Origin: Sphingopyxis sp. PAMC25046
GTDB lineage: Bacteria; Pseudomonadota; Alphaproteobacteria; Sphingomonadales; Sphingomonadaceae
Reading direction: 5' to 3'
NCBI RefSeq assembly: GCF_004795895.1
Contig: NZ_CP039250.1
Coordinates: 3,844,001 to 3,908,000 of the forward strand
Length of the DNA: 64,000 nt
A model generated the notes under the pieces. That model ran no database searches. It had not been told where the DNA came from and worked only from the letters and a program-made list of their open reading frames with translations. Positions 44,771 through 58,019 of the stretch are shown piece by piece (the stretch's first letter is position 1; each line of letters starts with the position of its first letter). A program made the translations under genes and the position numbers.

Positions 44771-44819
44771 GCCGGCCGCTGCAACTTCAAGCTGCACCAA
44801 AGCGGCCGGCATCTTTTTT
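44771..44819 (+). terminator. Strong intrinsic terminator or attenuator before the gene at 44874
   Basis: Perfect ten-base arms GCCGGCCGCT (44771-44780) and AGCGGCCGGC (44801-44810), a 20-base loop, then ATC and six Ts (44814-44819). It is 55 bp upstream of the next start codon and just after the Fur box, so it could end a short Fur-controlled RNA or attenuate the gene downstream. Confidence 0.75.
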
Positions 44820-44873
44820 CCGAACGGGGCGAAGCGGACCGTGGGACTGCAAGGGCCGGGAGAAACGAACCTC

Positions 44874-45293
44874 ATGCAAAGCAGCGAGCTGATCCGCCAA
44901 CTCACCGAACAGCCGCTGGTGCGCGACCTCACGGTCGAAGCCGCGCAGGCCGTGCTGGCCCTTCGCTACTGCATTCTCTGCCGCCGCGGCGAGCGCGACC
45001 CGATGCCCGAACTCGAACGCCGCTGGGGCAACATCCTCGCGGCGCGCCGCTTTCGCCTCGTCGTCGAGGCGATCGGCCATGTCTGGCCCGAACCCTTCGC
45101 CGTCGCCCCGCCCTGCTGTCCGCACGTCAGCTTCGACGAGGCACTACTCGCCGCAATCGTCGGCGCCGCCGCGCGCCGCGACCGCGTCCACTTCGACTGG
45201 CTGACCGCCGAAATGCTCGGCAGCGACGCCCGCGAGATGCTCTTCGTCGCCTTCGAAAACTTCATCCGCGCGCGGGCCCCGCGCCCGGTGTGA
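44874..45293 (+). CDS. Hypothetical protein
   Basis: A 139-residue, mostly helical protein with no recognised family. Visible features are two Cys clusters (RYCILCRRGERDP near residue 34 and PPCCPHVSFDE near 80) and a Trp/Phe-containing C-terminus (HFDWLTAEMLG). No signal peptide or membrane segment. ATG 44874 is preferred over 44841 because it fits the helical start. Placed after a Fur box and a terminator, it may be iron-related, but nothing in the protein proves it. Confidence 0.6.
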   Translation: MQSSELIRQLTEQPLVRDLTVEAAQAVLALRYCILCRRGERDPMPELERRWGNILAARRFRLVVEAIGHVWPEPFAVAPPCCPHVSFDEALLAAIVGAAARRDRVHFDWLTAEMLGSDAREMLFVAFENFIRARAPRPV

Positions 45294-45333
45294 CCAGCGG
45301 TTTTGGGGTGGGGCGCGGACGGTGTGAACCGCC

Positions 45334-45705
45334 TTATTGGAAGTGAGGAGGGCTAGCCTCATACGCTTCGCGTTCCTGTTTCCACATCTCGTCGGAAAGG
45401 TTAAACCGCATCCAATGGTCGAAAGCATCGAATGACACCTCTTCGCGGTGGACAGACCGTTCCTCCGACACATGCTCCGCAACTTGCCACAGCGCTTGAT
45501 GGAAAGACCAGTTGGCAAGCTTCCGCCACTCATCCCCTGCAGTCCACACACCGACCGGATTGCAAGAAGCTTCTATCGACCGGTAAACGGCCGCCAAAGC
45601 CGGATCGGCCTCGAAGCGGGGAGTTCCGTCAGTTGGAGTTATGCGAAAGCGACAAGGCCAGCGTTTCCTAGCGTCCTCAAATAGTTTCATTTTGTCGACA
45701 ACCAT
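45334..45705 (-). CDS. Hypothetical protein of lower G+C content
   Basis: About 123 residues, rich in Trp, Phe and charged residues (KLFEDARKRWPCRFRITP, WSFHQALWQVAEHVSEE, DHWMRFNLSDEMWKQERE). No family recognised. The region is clearly less GC-rich than its neighbours and codon use is less biased, which suggests acquired DNA. The start is uncertain: ATG 45705, 45690 (MKLFEDARK) and 45762 are all possible and none has a good ribosome binding site. Confidence 0.5.
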   Translation of the reverse strand: MVVDKMKLFEDARKRWPCRFRITPTDGTPRFEADPALAAVYRSIEASCNPVGVWTAGDEWRKLANWSFHQALWQVAEHVSEERSVHREEVSFDAFDHWMRFNLSDEMWKQEREAYEASPPHFQ

Positions 45706-45896
45706 GCGCCATATGCACCCGAATGCGTTTCGCCCGCAATCGGGTCTTTCCAGTCTTCGCATAAGCTCCGAACGCGGACGCTGACAGAGAGGCCGCTGTC
45801 GCGGCGTCGCCCTCCACCACCGCGCCAAAGGAAAATTTGCATCGCGCCCCCCGCCTCCCTACATAATCCCCTCAATCGCACCGGAGACTTTCGCCA

Positions 45897-46010
45897 TGAA
45901 CGACAATCTGACCGCAATGCCGCCCCGCCTTGCCGCCAGGAAAGTCCTTGTTCATGTCTCCCGTTTCTCCCTCGATCACCATCGCCAACCTCGGCTGGTC
46001 CACGCCTGAC
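45897..46010 (+). CDS. Possible 37-residue leader peptide of the ABC-F gene
   Basis: ATG 45897 has CCGGAG eight bases upstream and opens a 37-codon frame (MNDNLTAMPPRLAARKVLVH...) that ends inside the ABC-F gene, overlapping its start in another frame. Translation of such a leader could control access to the ABC-F start, as known for several antibiotic-resistance ABC-F genes. It may also be chance. Confidence 0.35.
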
Positions 46011-47549
46011 GGCCGCGCCGTCCTTTCGGGCCTCGATCTCCATTTCCAGCGCGAGCGGGTCGGCGTCGTCGGCCGCAACGGCGTCGGCAAATCGACGCTG
46101 CTGCGCCTGCTGACCGGCGAGCTTTCGCCCGCAAGCGGCAGCATCGCGACAACCGGCAGCATCGCGATGCTGCGCCAGACGGTGCAGGTCGCGGCGTACG
46201 AAAGCATCGCCGACCTGTTCGGCGCGCGCGCCGCGCTCGCGCTGCTGCGCAGGGCCGAAGCGGGCGAAGCGAGCGTCGACGAGATCGGCGAGGCCGACTG
46301 GACGCTCGACGCGCGGATCGACGCGGCGCTGGCGGGCGTCGGCCTGCCGCTCGCCGCCGACACGCCGCTCGCGTCGCTGTCGGGCGGCCAGCGCACCCGC
46401 GCCGCGCTCGCAGGCGCGATGTTCGCCGCGCCCGACTTCCTGCTCCTCGACGAACCCACCAACAATCTTGACCGCGAGGGCCGCGAAGCCGTGCGCGATC
46501 TGCTCGCCGGCTGGCGCGGCGGCGCGATCGTCGTCAGCCACGACCGCGAACTGCTCGATGAGATGGACGCGATCGTCGAGCTGACGGGCCTCGGCGCGGC
46601 GCGCTACGGCGGCGGCTGGAGCGCCTATCGCGCGCGCAAGGACATCGAACAGGCGGCGGTCGAAGCCGAACTCGCGGGTGCCGAAAAGGAACTCGGCCGG
46701 GTGCGGCGCCAGGCGCAGGTCACCGCCGAACGGCAGGCGCGCCGCGACGCCGGCGGCCGGCGCAAGGCGGCGCGCGGCGACGAGCCCGCGATCCTGCTCG
46801 GGACGCTCAAGCGCCGCGCCGAGGAAAGCGTCGGCGCGAACCGGCGCCTCGCCGAACGCCAGCGCGCCGACGCCGAACAGGTGCGCGACGCCGCGCGCGG
46901 CAAGATCGAGGTCGTCGATCCGCTCGCCGTCGCGCTGCCCTCGACCGGGCTGCCCGCCTCGCGCACCGTCCTCGCGCTCGACCGGATCAGCGCGGGCTAT
47001 GTCGAAGGCCGGCCGGTCATCGAAAATCTGTCGCTCACGCTCACCGGCCCCGAGCGCGTCGCGATCGCGGGCCCCAATGGTTCGGGCAAATCGACGCTCC
47101 TCGCACTGATCGCCGGGACGCTCGCCCCCTGGTCGGGCGAGCTACGCGTCGGCGTCCCGTTCGCGCTGTTCGATCAGCGCGTCGGCCTGCTCGACCCCGC
47201 GCGCTCGATCGCCGACAATTTCCTCGACCTCAATCCCGGTACGACGAACAACCAGTGCCGCGCCGCGCTCGCGCGCTTCCGCTTCCGCGCCGACGCCGCC
47301 GACCGCATCGCCGGGACACTCAGCGGCGGCCAGATGCTTCGCGCCGGCCTCGCCTGCGTCCTCGGCGCGCCGCACCCGCCGCAATTGCTGATCCTCGACG
47401 AGCCCGGCAACCATCTCGACGTCGAATCGCTCACCGCCGTCGAAACCGGCCTCGCCGCCTATGACGGCGCGCTGCTCGTCGTCAGCCACGACCGCGCGTT
47501 CCTCGATGCGATCGGGGTGGAACGGGTGATCGCGTTGGGGCGCGAATAG
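45954..47549 (+). CDS. ABC-F family ATPase (ribosome-associated)
   Basis: A 531-residue soluble protein with two ABC domains and no membrane part. Walker A: GRNGVGKST (about 39) and GPNGSGKST (about 371). Signatures: LSGGQRTRAAL and LSGGQMLRAGL. Walker B: LLLDEPTNNLD and LILDEPGNHLD. The charged linker (AEKELGRVRRQAQVTAERQ) matches the ABC-F interdomain helices. Family members act on the ribosomal E-site, either as translation factors or antibiotic protection; which one is unclear. ATG 45954 has AGGAAAG upstream. Confidence 0.9.
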   Translation: MSPVSPSITIANLGWSTPDGRAVLSGLDLHFQRERVGVVGRNGVGKSTLLRLLTGELSPASGSIATTGSIAMLRQTVQVAAYESIADLFGARAALALLRRAEAGEASVDEIGEADWTLDARIDAALAGVGLPLAADTPLASLSGGQRTRAALAGAMFAAPDFLLLDEPTNNLDREGREAVRDLLAGWRGGAIVVSHDRELLDEMDAIVELTGLGAARYGGGWSAYRARKDIEQAAVEAELAGAEKELGRVRRQAQVTAERQARRDAGGRRKAARGDEPAILLGTLKRRAEESVGANRRLAERQRADAEQVRDAARGKIEVVDPLAVALPSTGLPASRTVLALDRISAGYVEGRPVIENLSLTLTGPERVAIAGPNGSGKSTLLALIAGTLAPWSGELRVGVPFALFDQRVGLLDPARSIADNFLDLNPGTTNNQCRAALARFRFRADAADRIAGTLSGGQMLRAGLACVLGAPHPPQLLILDEPGNHLDVESLTAVETGLAAYDGALLVVSHDRAFLDAIGVERVIALGRE

Positions 47550-47604
47550 CCCGGCGCCGGGGACCGTTTGGAGTGGAGAATTGCCGTCGCACGCTCTCAC
47601 TTCC

Positions 47605-47689
47605 GTCACCCCGGGCTTGACCCGGGGCCTGCGTTTCTTTTCACGGTTAACCAGAAGGAAGGCGGGTCCCGGGTCAAGCCCGGGATGAC
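47605..47689. repeat. Extragenic inverted repeat (REP-like)
   Basis: A 22-base arm at 47605-47626 (GTCACCCCGGGCTTGACCCG...) pairs with 47668-47689 at 21 of 22 positions. Each arm is itself palindromic (CCCGGG...CCCGGG). It lies between convergent genes, so it may serve as a bidirectional terminator. Such elements are common in alphaproteobacteria. Confidence 0.7.
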
Positions 47690-47717
47690 GATAAAGAGAT
47701 GGACCCTTCTACCAACC

Positions 47718-48368
47718 TCAGCCCGCCAGCACGCGCTCGATCAGCCGCTCTTCCTTGGCGATCCACGGCGCCATGCTCGGCCGCGACAATATCGCCTCGC
47801 TCCATGCCGCGACCTTGGGGTAGGCCGCCGCGTCGACGCCCGCGCCGCAGTGACGGAAGTTCATCAGCGGCGACGCGACCGCCAGGTCGGCGAGCGTCAG
47901 CCGGTCGCCGACGAGGAAACCCGACGCCGGGATCGCGCTTTCCAGATAGGCGAGCAGCCCCGGCAATTCCTTGCTCTCGGCCTCGGCCGCCGCGACAAGA
48001 TCGCCTTCGCGGCCGAGGAATTTGGGCGCGACGATGCGGTTGAAGAATATCTTGCCGCTGCACGCGGCGAACACCGTGTCGGCGAACTCTTCCCACCAGA
48101 TCACGCGCCCGCGCTCCTGCGGGTCGGCGGGGATCAGCGCGGGCTCGGGATATTTCGCCTCGACATATTGGATGATCGCGCTCGAATCGGCGAGCAGGAA
48201 GCCCTCATCGTCCATCGCCGGCATCTTGCCGAGCGGCGAGGCGGCCCGAAAGCCGGGGTCGGGGTCGCCGATGCCGACGCCCTTCAACTCGAATTCGATC
48301 CCCTTTTCGCCCAGATAGCCGAGCAGCTTGCGCACGAACGGCGATACCACCGACCCGTAAATGATCAT
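47718..48368 (-). CDS. Glutathione S-transferase family protein
   Basis: A 216-residue GST: thioredoxin-like N-domain (YGSVVSPFVRKLLGYLGEKG, then LGKMPAMDDEG and the glutathione-site ADSSAII) and helical C-domain (GDRLTLADLAVASPLMNF). Ser at about residue 8 is the candidate catalytic residue. ATG 48368 starts the fold; the open frame upstream to 48611 is a shadow. Substrate unknown. Confidence 0.88.
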   Translation of the reverse strand: MIIYGSVVSPFVRKLLGYLGEKGIEFELKGVGIGDPDPGFRAASPLGKMPAMDDEGFLLADSSAIIQYVEAKYPEPALIPADPQERGRVIWWEEFADTVFAACSGKIFFNRIVAPKFLGREGDLVAAAEAESKELPGLLAYLESAIPASGFLVGDRLTLADLAVASPLMNFRHCGAGVDAAAYPKVAAWSEAILSRPSMAPWIAKEERLIERVLAG

Positions 48369-48474
48369 CGCGTCTCTCCTTTTCTTCGCGTCACCATATG
48401 CGAAAGGTTGCGGATCGCAACCCGCCCGTCGCTGCCGCATGCGCGCGAAATAAACTTGCCAAGGACGGCGCGGC

Positions 48475-50164
48475 ATGGAACATCGGGCGGCAGAGGGGGG
48501 CGCTGCCGCGGCAGCCATCAGGCAGGATGAACAGATGCGCCCTTCGTTGTGGGCAGATCGGCTGCTGGCGCTCTCCGCCCGCTTCGTGGGTCTTGTGATA
48601 TTGGTCGCCACGCTGCTCGCGGCGGGGGCCAGCTTTCTTTACAATCGCGGCGAGGAAGCCGACCGCGCCGACCGCGTCGCGATACAGGTCAACATGCGGC
48701 TGCGCGACCATATCGCGGTGCTTGAGGGCGTGCGCGCCCTCTATCAGTCGGACAGCCAGTCGAGCGGGCCCGGCATCCGCGCCTATCTCGCGTCGCTACA
48801 GCCGCAGGTCCACGCGCCGGGGATGGAGGGGATCGGCATCGCGGTGGCGATGCGGCAAGGAACGCCGGCGGCGGCCGAGGCGATGCTGCGCCAGAATTAC
48901 GGGCGCGACATAACCGTCTGGCCCGCGACCAGCCAGCCGATCGGCTTTCCGATCATACTCGTCGAACCCTATACCCCGCGCCGCCAGAATGCGCTCGGCT
49001 ATGACATGTACAGCGAGCGCATCCGGCGCGAGGCGATGCGCCGCGCGTGGCAGACCGGCCAGCCCGCGGCGAGCGGCATCGTCCAGCTCGTACAGGAAAA
49101 GGGCGTCGCGCGGCGGCAGCCCGGCTTCCTGATCTACGTCCCCATCTATGCCGGCCGCACCGCGCCCGGCGGCGCGCAGCCGCCCGGCGAGGCATCGCCG
49201 CCGCCGGTCGTCGCCACCGCCCCCAACGCGCGGCCGATCGAAGCCTTCGTCTACGCCCCCTTCCGCACCAACGACCTGATGACCGCGGTGCTCGGGTCGC
49301 AGCTCGACGCGATCGCGGGGCTCGAAATCTATGCCGGCGAAGGCCCGTCGGCGCCGCTCGTCTTCCGCCACGGCACGATGGGCTGGGATACGCACGAACA
49401 AAAACTCCGCATCGCCGACCGGCAATGGACGATGCGCATCTCCTACGGCCGGCTGCTCGAACGGATCGGGCGGCCCTTCGCCATCTTCCTCTTCGGCTTC
49501 GCGATCATGCTGCTCGCGATGCAGCTCCACCGCCTCCAGCAACGCCGCGTCGGCGCGTTCCAGGCGCTCGCCGACGAACAGGCGCTGCGCGCCGCCGACC
49601 GCGAGCTGATGATCGGCGAGATGGCGCACCGGATGAAGAACGCCTTCGCGCGCATCGGCGCGCTCGCGCGCATTACCTTGCGCGAATCGACCAGTCTCGA
49701 GGATTTCGAGGCGCGCTTCGACGGGCGGATGCGCGCGCTGTCCGACGCCAAGCAGATGCTCGTCACCGGCGCGGTCGGCAGCGTCGAACTCGGGCAGATC
49801 GTCCGCCGCGAACTCGATCTTGCCGGGGTACCCGAACAGCAGCTTGCGGGCATTTCCGGGCCCGACGTCCGCCTGGACGACGAGGGAGCGCAGGCGATCT
49901 CGCTCGCGATCCACGAATTCGTTACCAACAGCATCAAATATGGCGCGCTCGCGGGCAAGGGGCATCTTGCGGTCGGCTGGCACCGCGACGACGGAGAGAT
50001 CGAACTCGACTGGACCGAAAGCGACCTCCCCGAAACCCCGCATATCGAAAGCGAAAGTTTCGGCACCCAGTTCATCCGCACCCTGATCGAGCGGCAATTG
50101 AAGGGCAGCTGGAGCCGCACCGCGGTTGACAATCGCCTCGCCATCGTCATTCGCTGGCCCGACA

Positions 50165-50181
<17 letters not shown>
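48475..50181 (+). CDS. CHASE-domain HWE-type sensor histidine kinase
   Basis: A 568-residue membrane kinase. Helix one is at about residues 36-56 (FVGLVILVATLLAAGASFLY); a periplasmic CHASE domain follows (about 60-310), then a second helix (IFLFGFAIMLLAMQL, about 340), and the kinase core. The phospho-acceptor is in MAHRMKN (about 384) and the N-box reads HEFVTNSIKYGAL, both typical of HWE/HisKA_2 kinases. Its 3' end overlaps the oxoprolinase start by 17 bp, hinting at a role in sensing a substrate of that locus. No response regulator is adjacent. ATG 48535 is an alternative start. Confidence 0.88.
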
Positions 50182-53968
<3,787 letters not shown>

Positions 53969-53986
53969 AAGCATCGCTGCACCGCC

Positions 53987-54011
53987 TCCTTCTCCCTCGA
54001 TGGGAGAAGGA
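53987..54011. repeat. Hairpin element after the oxoprolinase gene
   Basis: TCCTTCTCCC and GGGAGAAGGA are perfect ten-base arms around TCGAT. With the following GCGAAGCGATTAGGCGAAG it looks like a common extragenic repeat of this group. No T-tract, so weak as a terminator. The rest of the 202-bp gap holds no gene. Confidence 0.55.
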
Positions 54012-54170
54012 TACGAAGCCTTATCGCGAAGCGATTAGGCGAAGTTGGATGAGGGTGAAGGCGCGTCGCCGCACCACCATCTCCGGCCAAAACCACACCC
54101 CCAACGCTGCGACCAGTCAGCAAGCAGCCAAGTCTCGCTGTCTCCCCCATCAATCGGGAGGAAATTAGCC

Positions 54171-54842
54171 ATGCTCGTCCTGATCGGCATCCTCATCATC
54201 ATCGCGGGCTTCCTGCTCCGCTTCAATCCCTTGCTCGTCATCATGGCTTCCGCCCTCGCGACCGGGCTCGCGGCCGGACTCGACGTCACCGCGATCGTCG
54301 CCGCCTTCGGAAAGGCGTTCAACGACACGCGCTATGTCTCGATCGTCTGGATCGTCCTCCCCGTCATCGGCCTGCTCGAAGCTTACGGCCTGCAACAGCA
54401 CGCCCGCACGCTAATCGGCCGGATGAAGGGCGCGACGCTCGGCCGTCTGCTAACCTCCTACCTCTTGCTCCGTCAGGCGATGGCCGCGGTCGGCCTGACC
54501 TCGGTCGCGGGGCACCCCCAGACCGTCCGCCCGCTCGTCGCGCCGATGGCCGAAGCCGCCGCCGAGGCGAAGAACGCCGCGCTCACCGAAGACCAGCGCG
54601 AGGAGGTCAAGGCCTTCGCCGCCGCCACCGATAATGTGGGACTCTTCTTCGGCGAGGACATCTTCCTCGCGATCGGATCGATCCTGCTGATGAAGGGCGT
54701 GCTCGAAGGCTATGGCTATATCATCGAGCCGCTTCACTTCTCGCTGTGGGCGATCCCGACCGCGATCGCCGCCTTCATCATCCACGGCCTCCGCCTCCGC
54801 CGCCTCGAACAGCGCATGGCAAAAGCGGAGGCGAGCGCATGA
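54171..54842 (+). CDS. 5-oxoproline transporter-type protein, DUF969 family
   Basis: A 223-residue membrane protein with about six hydrophobic segments; DUF969 marks include WIVLPVIGLLEAYGLQQHA, LLLRQAMAAVGL and GLFFGEDIFLAIGSILLMKG. DUF969 and DUF979 genes occur as a pair and are linked to pyroglutamate metabolism. ATG 54171 has GGGAGGAA upstream and its stop overlaps the DUF979 start (ATGA). Confidence 0.88.
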   Translation: MLVLIGILIIIAGFLLRFNPLLVIMASALATGLAAGLDVTAIVAAFGKAFNDTRYVSIVWIVLPVIGLLEAYGLQQHARTLIGRMKGATLGRLLTSYLLLRQAMAAVGLTSVAGHPQTVRPLVAPMAEAAAEAKNAALTEDQREEVKAFAAATDNVGLFFGEDIFLAIGSILLMKGVLEGYGYIIEPLHFSLWAIPTAIAAFIIHGLRLRRLEQRMAKAEASA

Positions 54843-55777
54843 TCACGCTCGGCTTCGTCTATGTCCTCGCCGGGCTGACCTTCGCGGCCTTCGCCTTCCT
54901 CGGACTTCGGGACCACACCAACCCGAAACGCTTCGGCAACGCCGCCTTCTGGGGCCTGCTCGCCGTCTCGATGCTCGCGGGCGACCGGCTCGGCGACTTC
55001 GGCAACGGCCTGCTCGTGCTCGCGTTGGTGGCCATCGCCGGCACCGGCCAGATCGGCCGCGCCCCCGGCGGCGATATCCCCGCCGACGTTCAGGCCGAAC
55101 GGGCGGCGCGCCACGGCCCCTTCCTCCTCCTCGTCGCGCTGATCATCCCCGCAGTCGCGCTCGCGGGCACCTTCCTGTTCAAATGGGTGCCGGGCCTCGC
55201 CGATCCCAAGCAAGCCACCTTGATTTCGCTCGCGCTCGGCGTGCTCATCGCGCTCGCCGTCGGCATGACGCGCCTCAAACCGCCGCCTTTGCTCCCGCTG
55301 CAACAGGGCCGCCGCCTGCTCGACGCGGTCGGCTGGGCGGCGATCCTGCCGCAGATGCTCGCCAGCCTCGGCGCGGTCTTCGCATTGGCAGGCGTCGGCG
55401 AAGTCGTCGGCGACCTCATCGGCACCGCGATTCCCGAAGGCAGCCTGTTCGGCGCCACCCTCGCCTTCGGGCTCGGCATGGCGCTCTTCACGATGGTGAT
55501 GGGTAACGCCTTCGCCGCCTTCCCGGTGATGCTCGCCGCGGTTGGCATGCCGCTGCTGATCAAGCAATATGGCGGCGACCCCGCGGTGGTCGCGGCGATC
55601 GGCATGCTCGCGGGCTTCTGCGGCACGCTGATGACCCCGATGGCGGCAAACTTCAACCTCGTCCCCGCCGCGCTGCTCGAGCTCAAAAATCCCTATGGCG
55701 TGATCAAGGCGCAGATCGGCACCGCCGTGCCTTTGCTCGCGGTGAACATCGTCTTCATCTGGCTCTTTGCGTTCTAG
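54839..55777 (+). CDS. 5-oxoproline transporter-type protein, DUF979 family
   Basis: A 312-residue membrane protein with about nine hydrophobic helices (VYVLAGLTFAAFAFLGL at the N-terminus; GNAFAAFPVMLAAVGMPLLI and GFCGTLMTPMAANFNLVP late). It should form the permease with DUF969. ATG 54839 overlaps the DUF969 stop. The cytosolic 5-oxoprolinase upstream would hydrolyse the imported compound to glutamate (inference). Confidence 0.88.
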   Translation: MITLGFVYVLAGLTFAAFAFLGLRDHTNPKRFGNAAFWGLLAVSMLAGDRLGDFGNGLLVLALVAIAGTGQIGRAPGGDIPADVQAERAARHGPFLLLVALIIPAVALAGTFLFKWVPGLADPKQATLISLALGVLIALAVGMTRLKPPPLLPLQQGRRLLDAVGWAAILPQMLASLGAVFALAGVGEVVGDLIGTAIPEGSLFGATLAFGLGMALFTMVMGNAFAAFPVMLAAVGMPLLIKQYGGDPAVVAAIGMLAGFCGTLMTPMAANFNLVPAALLELKNPYGVIKAQIGTAVPLLAVNIVFIWLFAF

Positions 55778-55801
55778 CGCCCAGCCCAAATCCCGCTCGT
55801 G

Positions 55802-55863
55802 TCGAGCGAAGTCGAGACACCCCGAAGGCATGCACAACCGATGGGCATCTCGACTTCGCTCGA
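55802..55863. repeat. Extragenic inverted repeat
   Basis: TCGAGCGAAGTCGAGA (55802-55817) and its exact complement (55848-55863) flank a 30-bp spacer between the DUF979 and DUF2891 genes. Common sphingomonad-type REP. Confidence 0.65.
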
Positions 55864-55886
55864 TGCGAACGGATAGGAAAATACCC

Positions 55887-56882
55887 ATGCACCTCACCCC
55901 CGACCACGCCGCCCGCTTCACCGCTGCCACCCTCGCCCACCTCGGCCGCGAATATCCGTACAAGATGGACCTTGTCCTCACCGGCCCCGAGGACGCCAAG
56001 CCCCCGCGCGAGCATCACCCGATCTTCCACGGCAGCTTCGACTGGCACAGCTGCGTCCACGGCTGGTGGCAGATTCTCCGCCTCGCGCGCCGCTTCCCCG
56101 ACCTGCCCGTCGCCGCCGACATTCGTGCGCGCGCCGACACCATGCTCGTCCCCGAAAAGGTCGCGGGCGAGCTTGCTTTCCTCGATCGCCCTTATTCGGC
56201 GGCCTTCGAGCGCCCCTATGGCTGGGCGTGGCTGCTCGCGCTCCACGCCGAAGCGGCCCGCCACGACGCCCCGTGGGGCGCCGCGCTCGAACCGCTCGCG
56301 CTCGCCTTTGCCGCGCGCTTCCACGCCTTCCTCCCCAAGCTCACCTATCCCCTGCGCGTCGGCACCCATTTCAACATCGCCTTCGCGCTATTGCTCGCGC
56401 GCCACTGGGCCGCGCCCCGCGACCCCGCTCTCGCCCGGCTGATCGACGCGCGCGCCCGCGACTGGTTCGCCGGCGACCGCGACTGCCAGGCGTGGGAACC
56501 CGGCGGCGACGAATTCCTCTCCTCGGCGCTCACCGAAGCGCATCTGATGGCCGCCATCCTCGGCGAGGATTTCCCCCGCTGGTTCGACACCTTCCTCCCC
56601 CGCGCCGCGCAGCAGCAACCCGCGACGCTCTTCACCCCCGCCACCGTCTCCGACCGCAGCGACGGCAAGATCGCGCATCTCGACGGCCTCAATCTCAGCC
56701 GCGCGTGGAGCTGGCGCGCCATCGCCGCCGCGCTCGGCGCCGCGCATCCCGTCGCCGCCCAAGCCGAAGCCGCCGCCGAACGCCACCTCGCCGCCGCGCT
56801 CCCCCACGTCACCGGCGACTATATGGGCGAACACTGGCTCGCGAGCTTCGCCTTGCTCGCACTCGACGGCCTCACCGATTGA
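55887..56882 (+). CDS. DUF2891 family protein
   Basis: A 331-residue protein of alpha/alpha-barrel look with repeated helices. Family segments: FHGSFDWHSCVHGWWQILRL (about residue 48-67), RPYGWAWLLALH, GTHFNIAFALLLARHW and GGDEFLSSALTEAHLM. Several paired His/Trp/Asp sites suggest a hydrolase or lyase of the glycosidase-like toroid fold, but activity is unknown. No signal peptide. DUF2891 genes often lie beside DUF969/DUF979, so it is part of this locus. ATG 55887 with AGGAAAA upstream. Confidence 0.85.
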   Translation: MHLTPDHAARFTAATLAHLGREYPYKMDLVLTGPEDAKPPREHHPIFHGSFDWHSCVHGWWQILRLARRFPDLPVAADIRARADTMLVPEKVAGELAFLDRPYSAAFERPYGWAWLLALHAEAARHDAPWGAALEPLALAFAARFHAFLPKLTYPLRVGTHFNIAFALLLARHWAAPRDPALARLIDARARDWFAGDRDCQAWEPGGDEFLSSALTEAHLMAAILGEDFPRWFDTFLPRAAQQQPATLFTPATVSDRSDGKIAHLDGLNLSRAWSWRAIAAALGAAHPVAAQAEAAAERHLAAALPHVTGDYMGEHWLASFALLALDGLTD

Positions 56883-56931
56883 CAAGCCCCGCGCTCGCGG
56901 CAACAGACGGCGCAAGGGGGAGAGGCCAGAG

Positions 56932-57948
56932 GTGAACGGAAAGATGCTGCGTCCCACATCGTTCGACGTCGCCGAGCGCGCCGGCGTGTCGCAATCGACC
57001 GTCTCGCGCGCGCTCCGCAACTCGCCCGGCGTCAACGCCGAGACGCGCGCGCGTGTCTCGGCGGCGGCGCGCGAACTCGGCTATGTCGTCGACCGCCACG
57101 CCTCGTCGCTGCGCCTGAAAAGCAGCGAGACGATCGCGCTCGTCACCATCTGCCGCCCCGGCGAGGACCGCAGCGCGATCAATCCCTTCTATTTCGCGCT
57201 GCTCGGCAGCATCGCCGCCGCGACCTCGGCGCGCGGCTTCAACCTGCTCGTCTCGTTCCAGGAAAATGCCGACAATTTCCGCGCCGATTTCGTCGCCTCG
57301 GGGCTCGCCGACGCGATGATCGTCATCGGCACGACCAGCAACCGCGAGGCGTGGAAATATTTCGCCGACGCGCAGGCGTCGGGGCTCGACTTCGTCTGCT
57401 GGGGCAGCCCGGGCAGCCCCTTCCACTGGATGCGGAGCGAGAATGACATCGGCGGCCAGCTCGCCGCCGAGCATTTTATCGCCACCGGCCGCCGCCACAT
57501 CGCCTTCGTCGGGCCGCAGCAGTCGCCGCAGCGCCAGTTCGACGAGCGCCGCGACGGCTTCACCGCCGCGCTCGGCCTCCACGGCCTCACCCCCGTCGTC
57601 GCCGAGCCTCCGCCCGCCGCCGACCGCCATGCGCAGGGCGTCGCCGCGGTGCAGGCGCTGCTAGCGGCGCATCCCGAAACCGACGCGATCTTCGCCGCCA
57701 GCGACATGCTCGCCCTGGGCGTGCTGCAGGGGCTCAAGGACGCCGGCCGCCGCGTGCCGCAGGATGTCGCGCTGATCGGCTTCGACGGTATCCGCGCCGG
57801 CACCCTCGCCGACCCCGCGCTCACCACGCTCGAACCCGACCTCGACGCGGCCGGAGAGGCGCTCGTCGCGATGGCGCTCGAGGATGACGAACGCACGCGC
57901 AGCGGCACGCGCATCCCCGTCCACCTCGTCGTCCGCGGCACCGCCTGA
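56932..57948 (+). CDS. LacI-family transcriptional regulator
   Basis: A 338-residue LacI protein: HTH and hinge (FDVAERAGVSQSTVSRALRN, about 11-30), then a periplasmic-binding-like effector domain with AASDMLALGVLQGLKDAGRR and GFDGI late. GTG 56932 has GGGGGAG upstream; ATG 56944 is an alternative. As the last gene of the oxoprolinase-transporter-DUF2891 group it probably regulates that group. Effector unknown. Confidence 0.88.
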   Translation: MNGKMLRPTSFDVAERAGVSQSTVSRALRNSPGVNAETRARVSAAARELGYVVDRHASSLRLKSSETIALVTICRPGEDRSAINPFYFALLGSIAAATSARGFNLLVSFQENADNFRADFVASGLADAMIVIGTTSNREAWKYFADAQASGLDFVCWGSPGSPFHWMRSENDIGGQLAAEHFIATGRRHIAFVGPQQSPQRQFDERRDGFTAALGLHGLTPVVAEPPPAADRHAQGVAAVQALLAAHPETDAIFAASDMLALGVLQGLKDAGRRVPQDVALIGFDGIRAGTLADPALTTLEPDLDAAGEALVAMALEDDERTRSGTRIPVHLVVRGTA

Positions 57949-58019
57949 GCGCACGGCGCGCGCGAACAATCCGCCGCGCCACGCCGCGATAAAGGCGAGC
58001 AGCGACGCGTCGCCCCACA

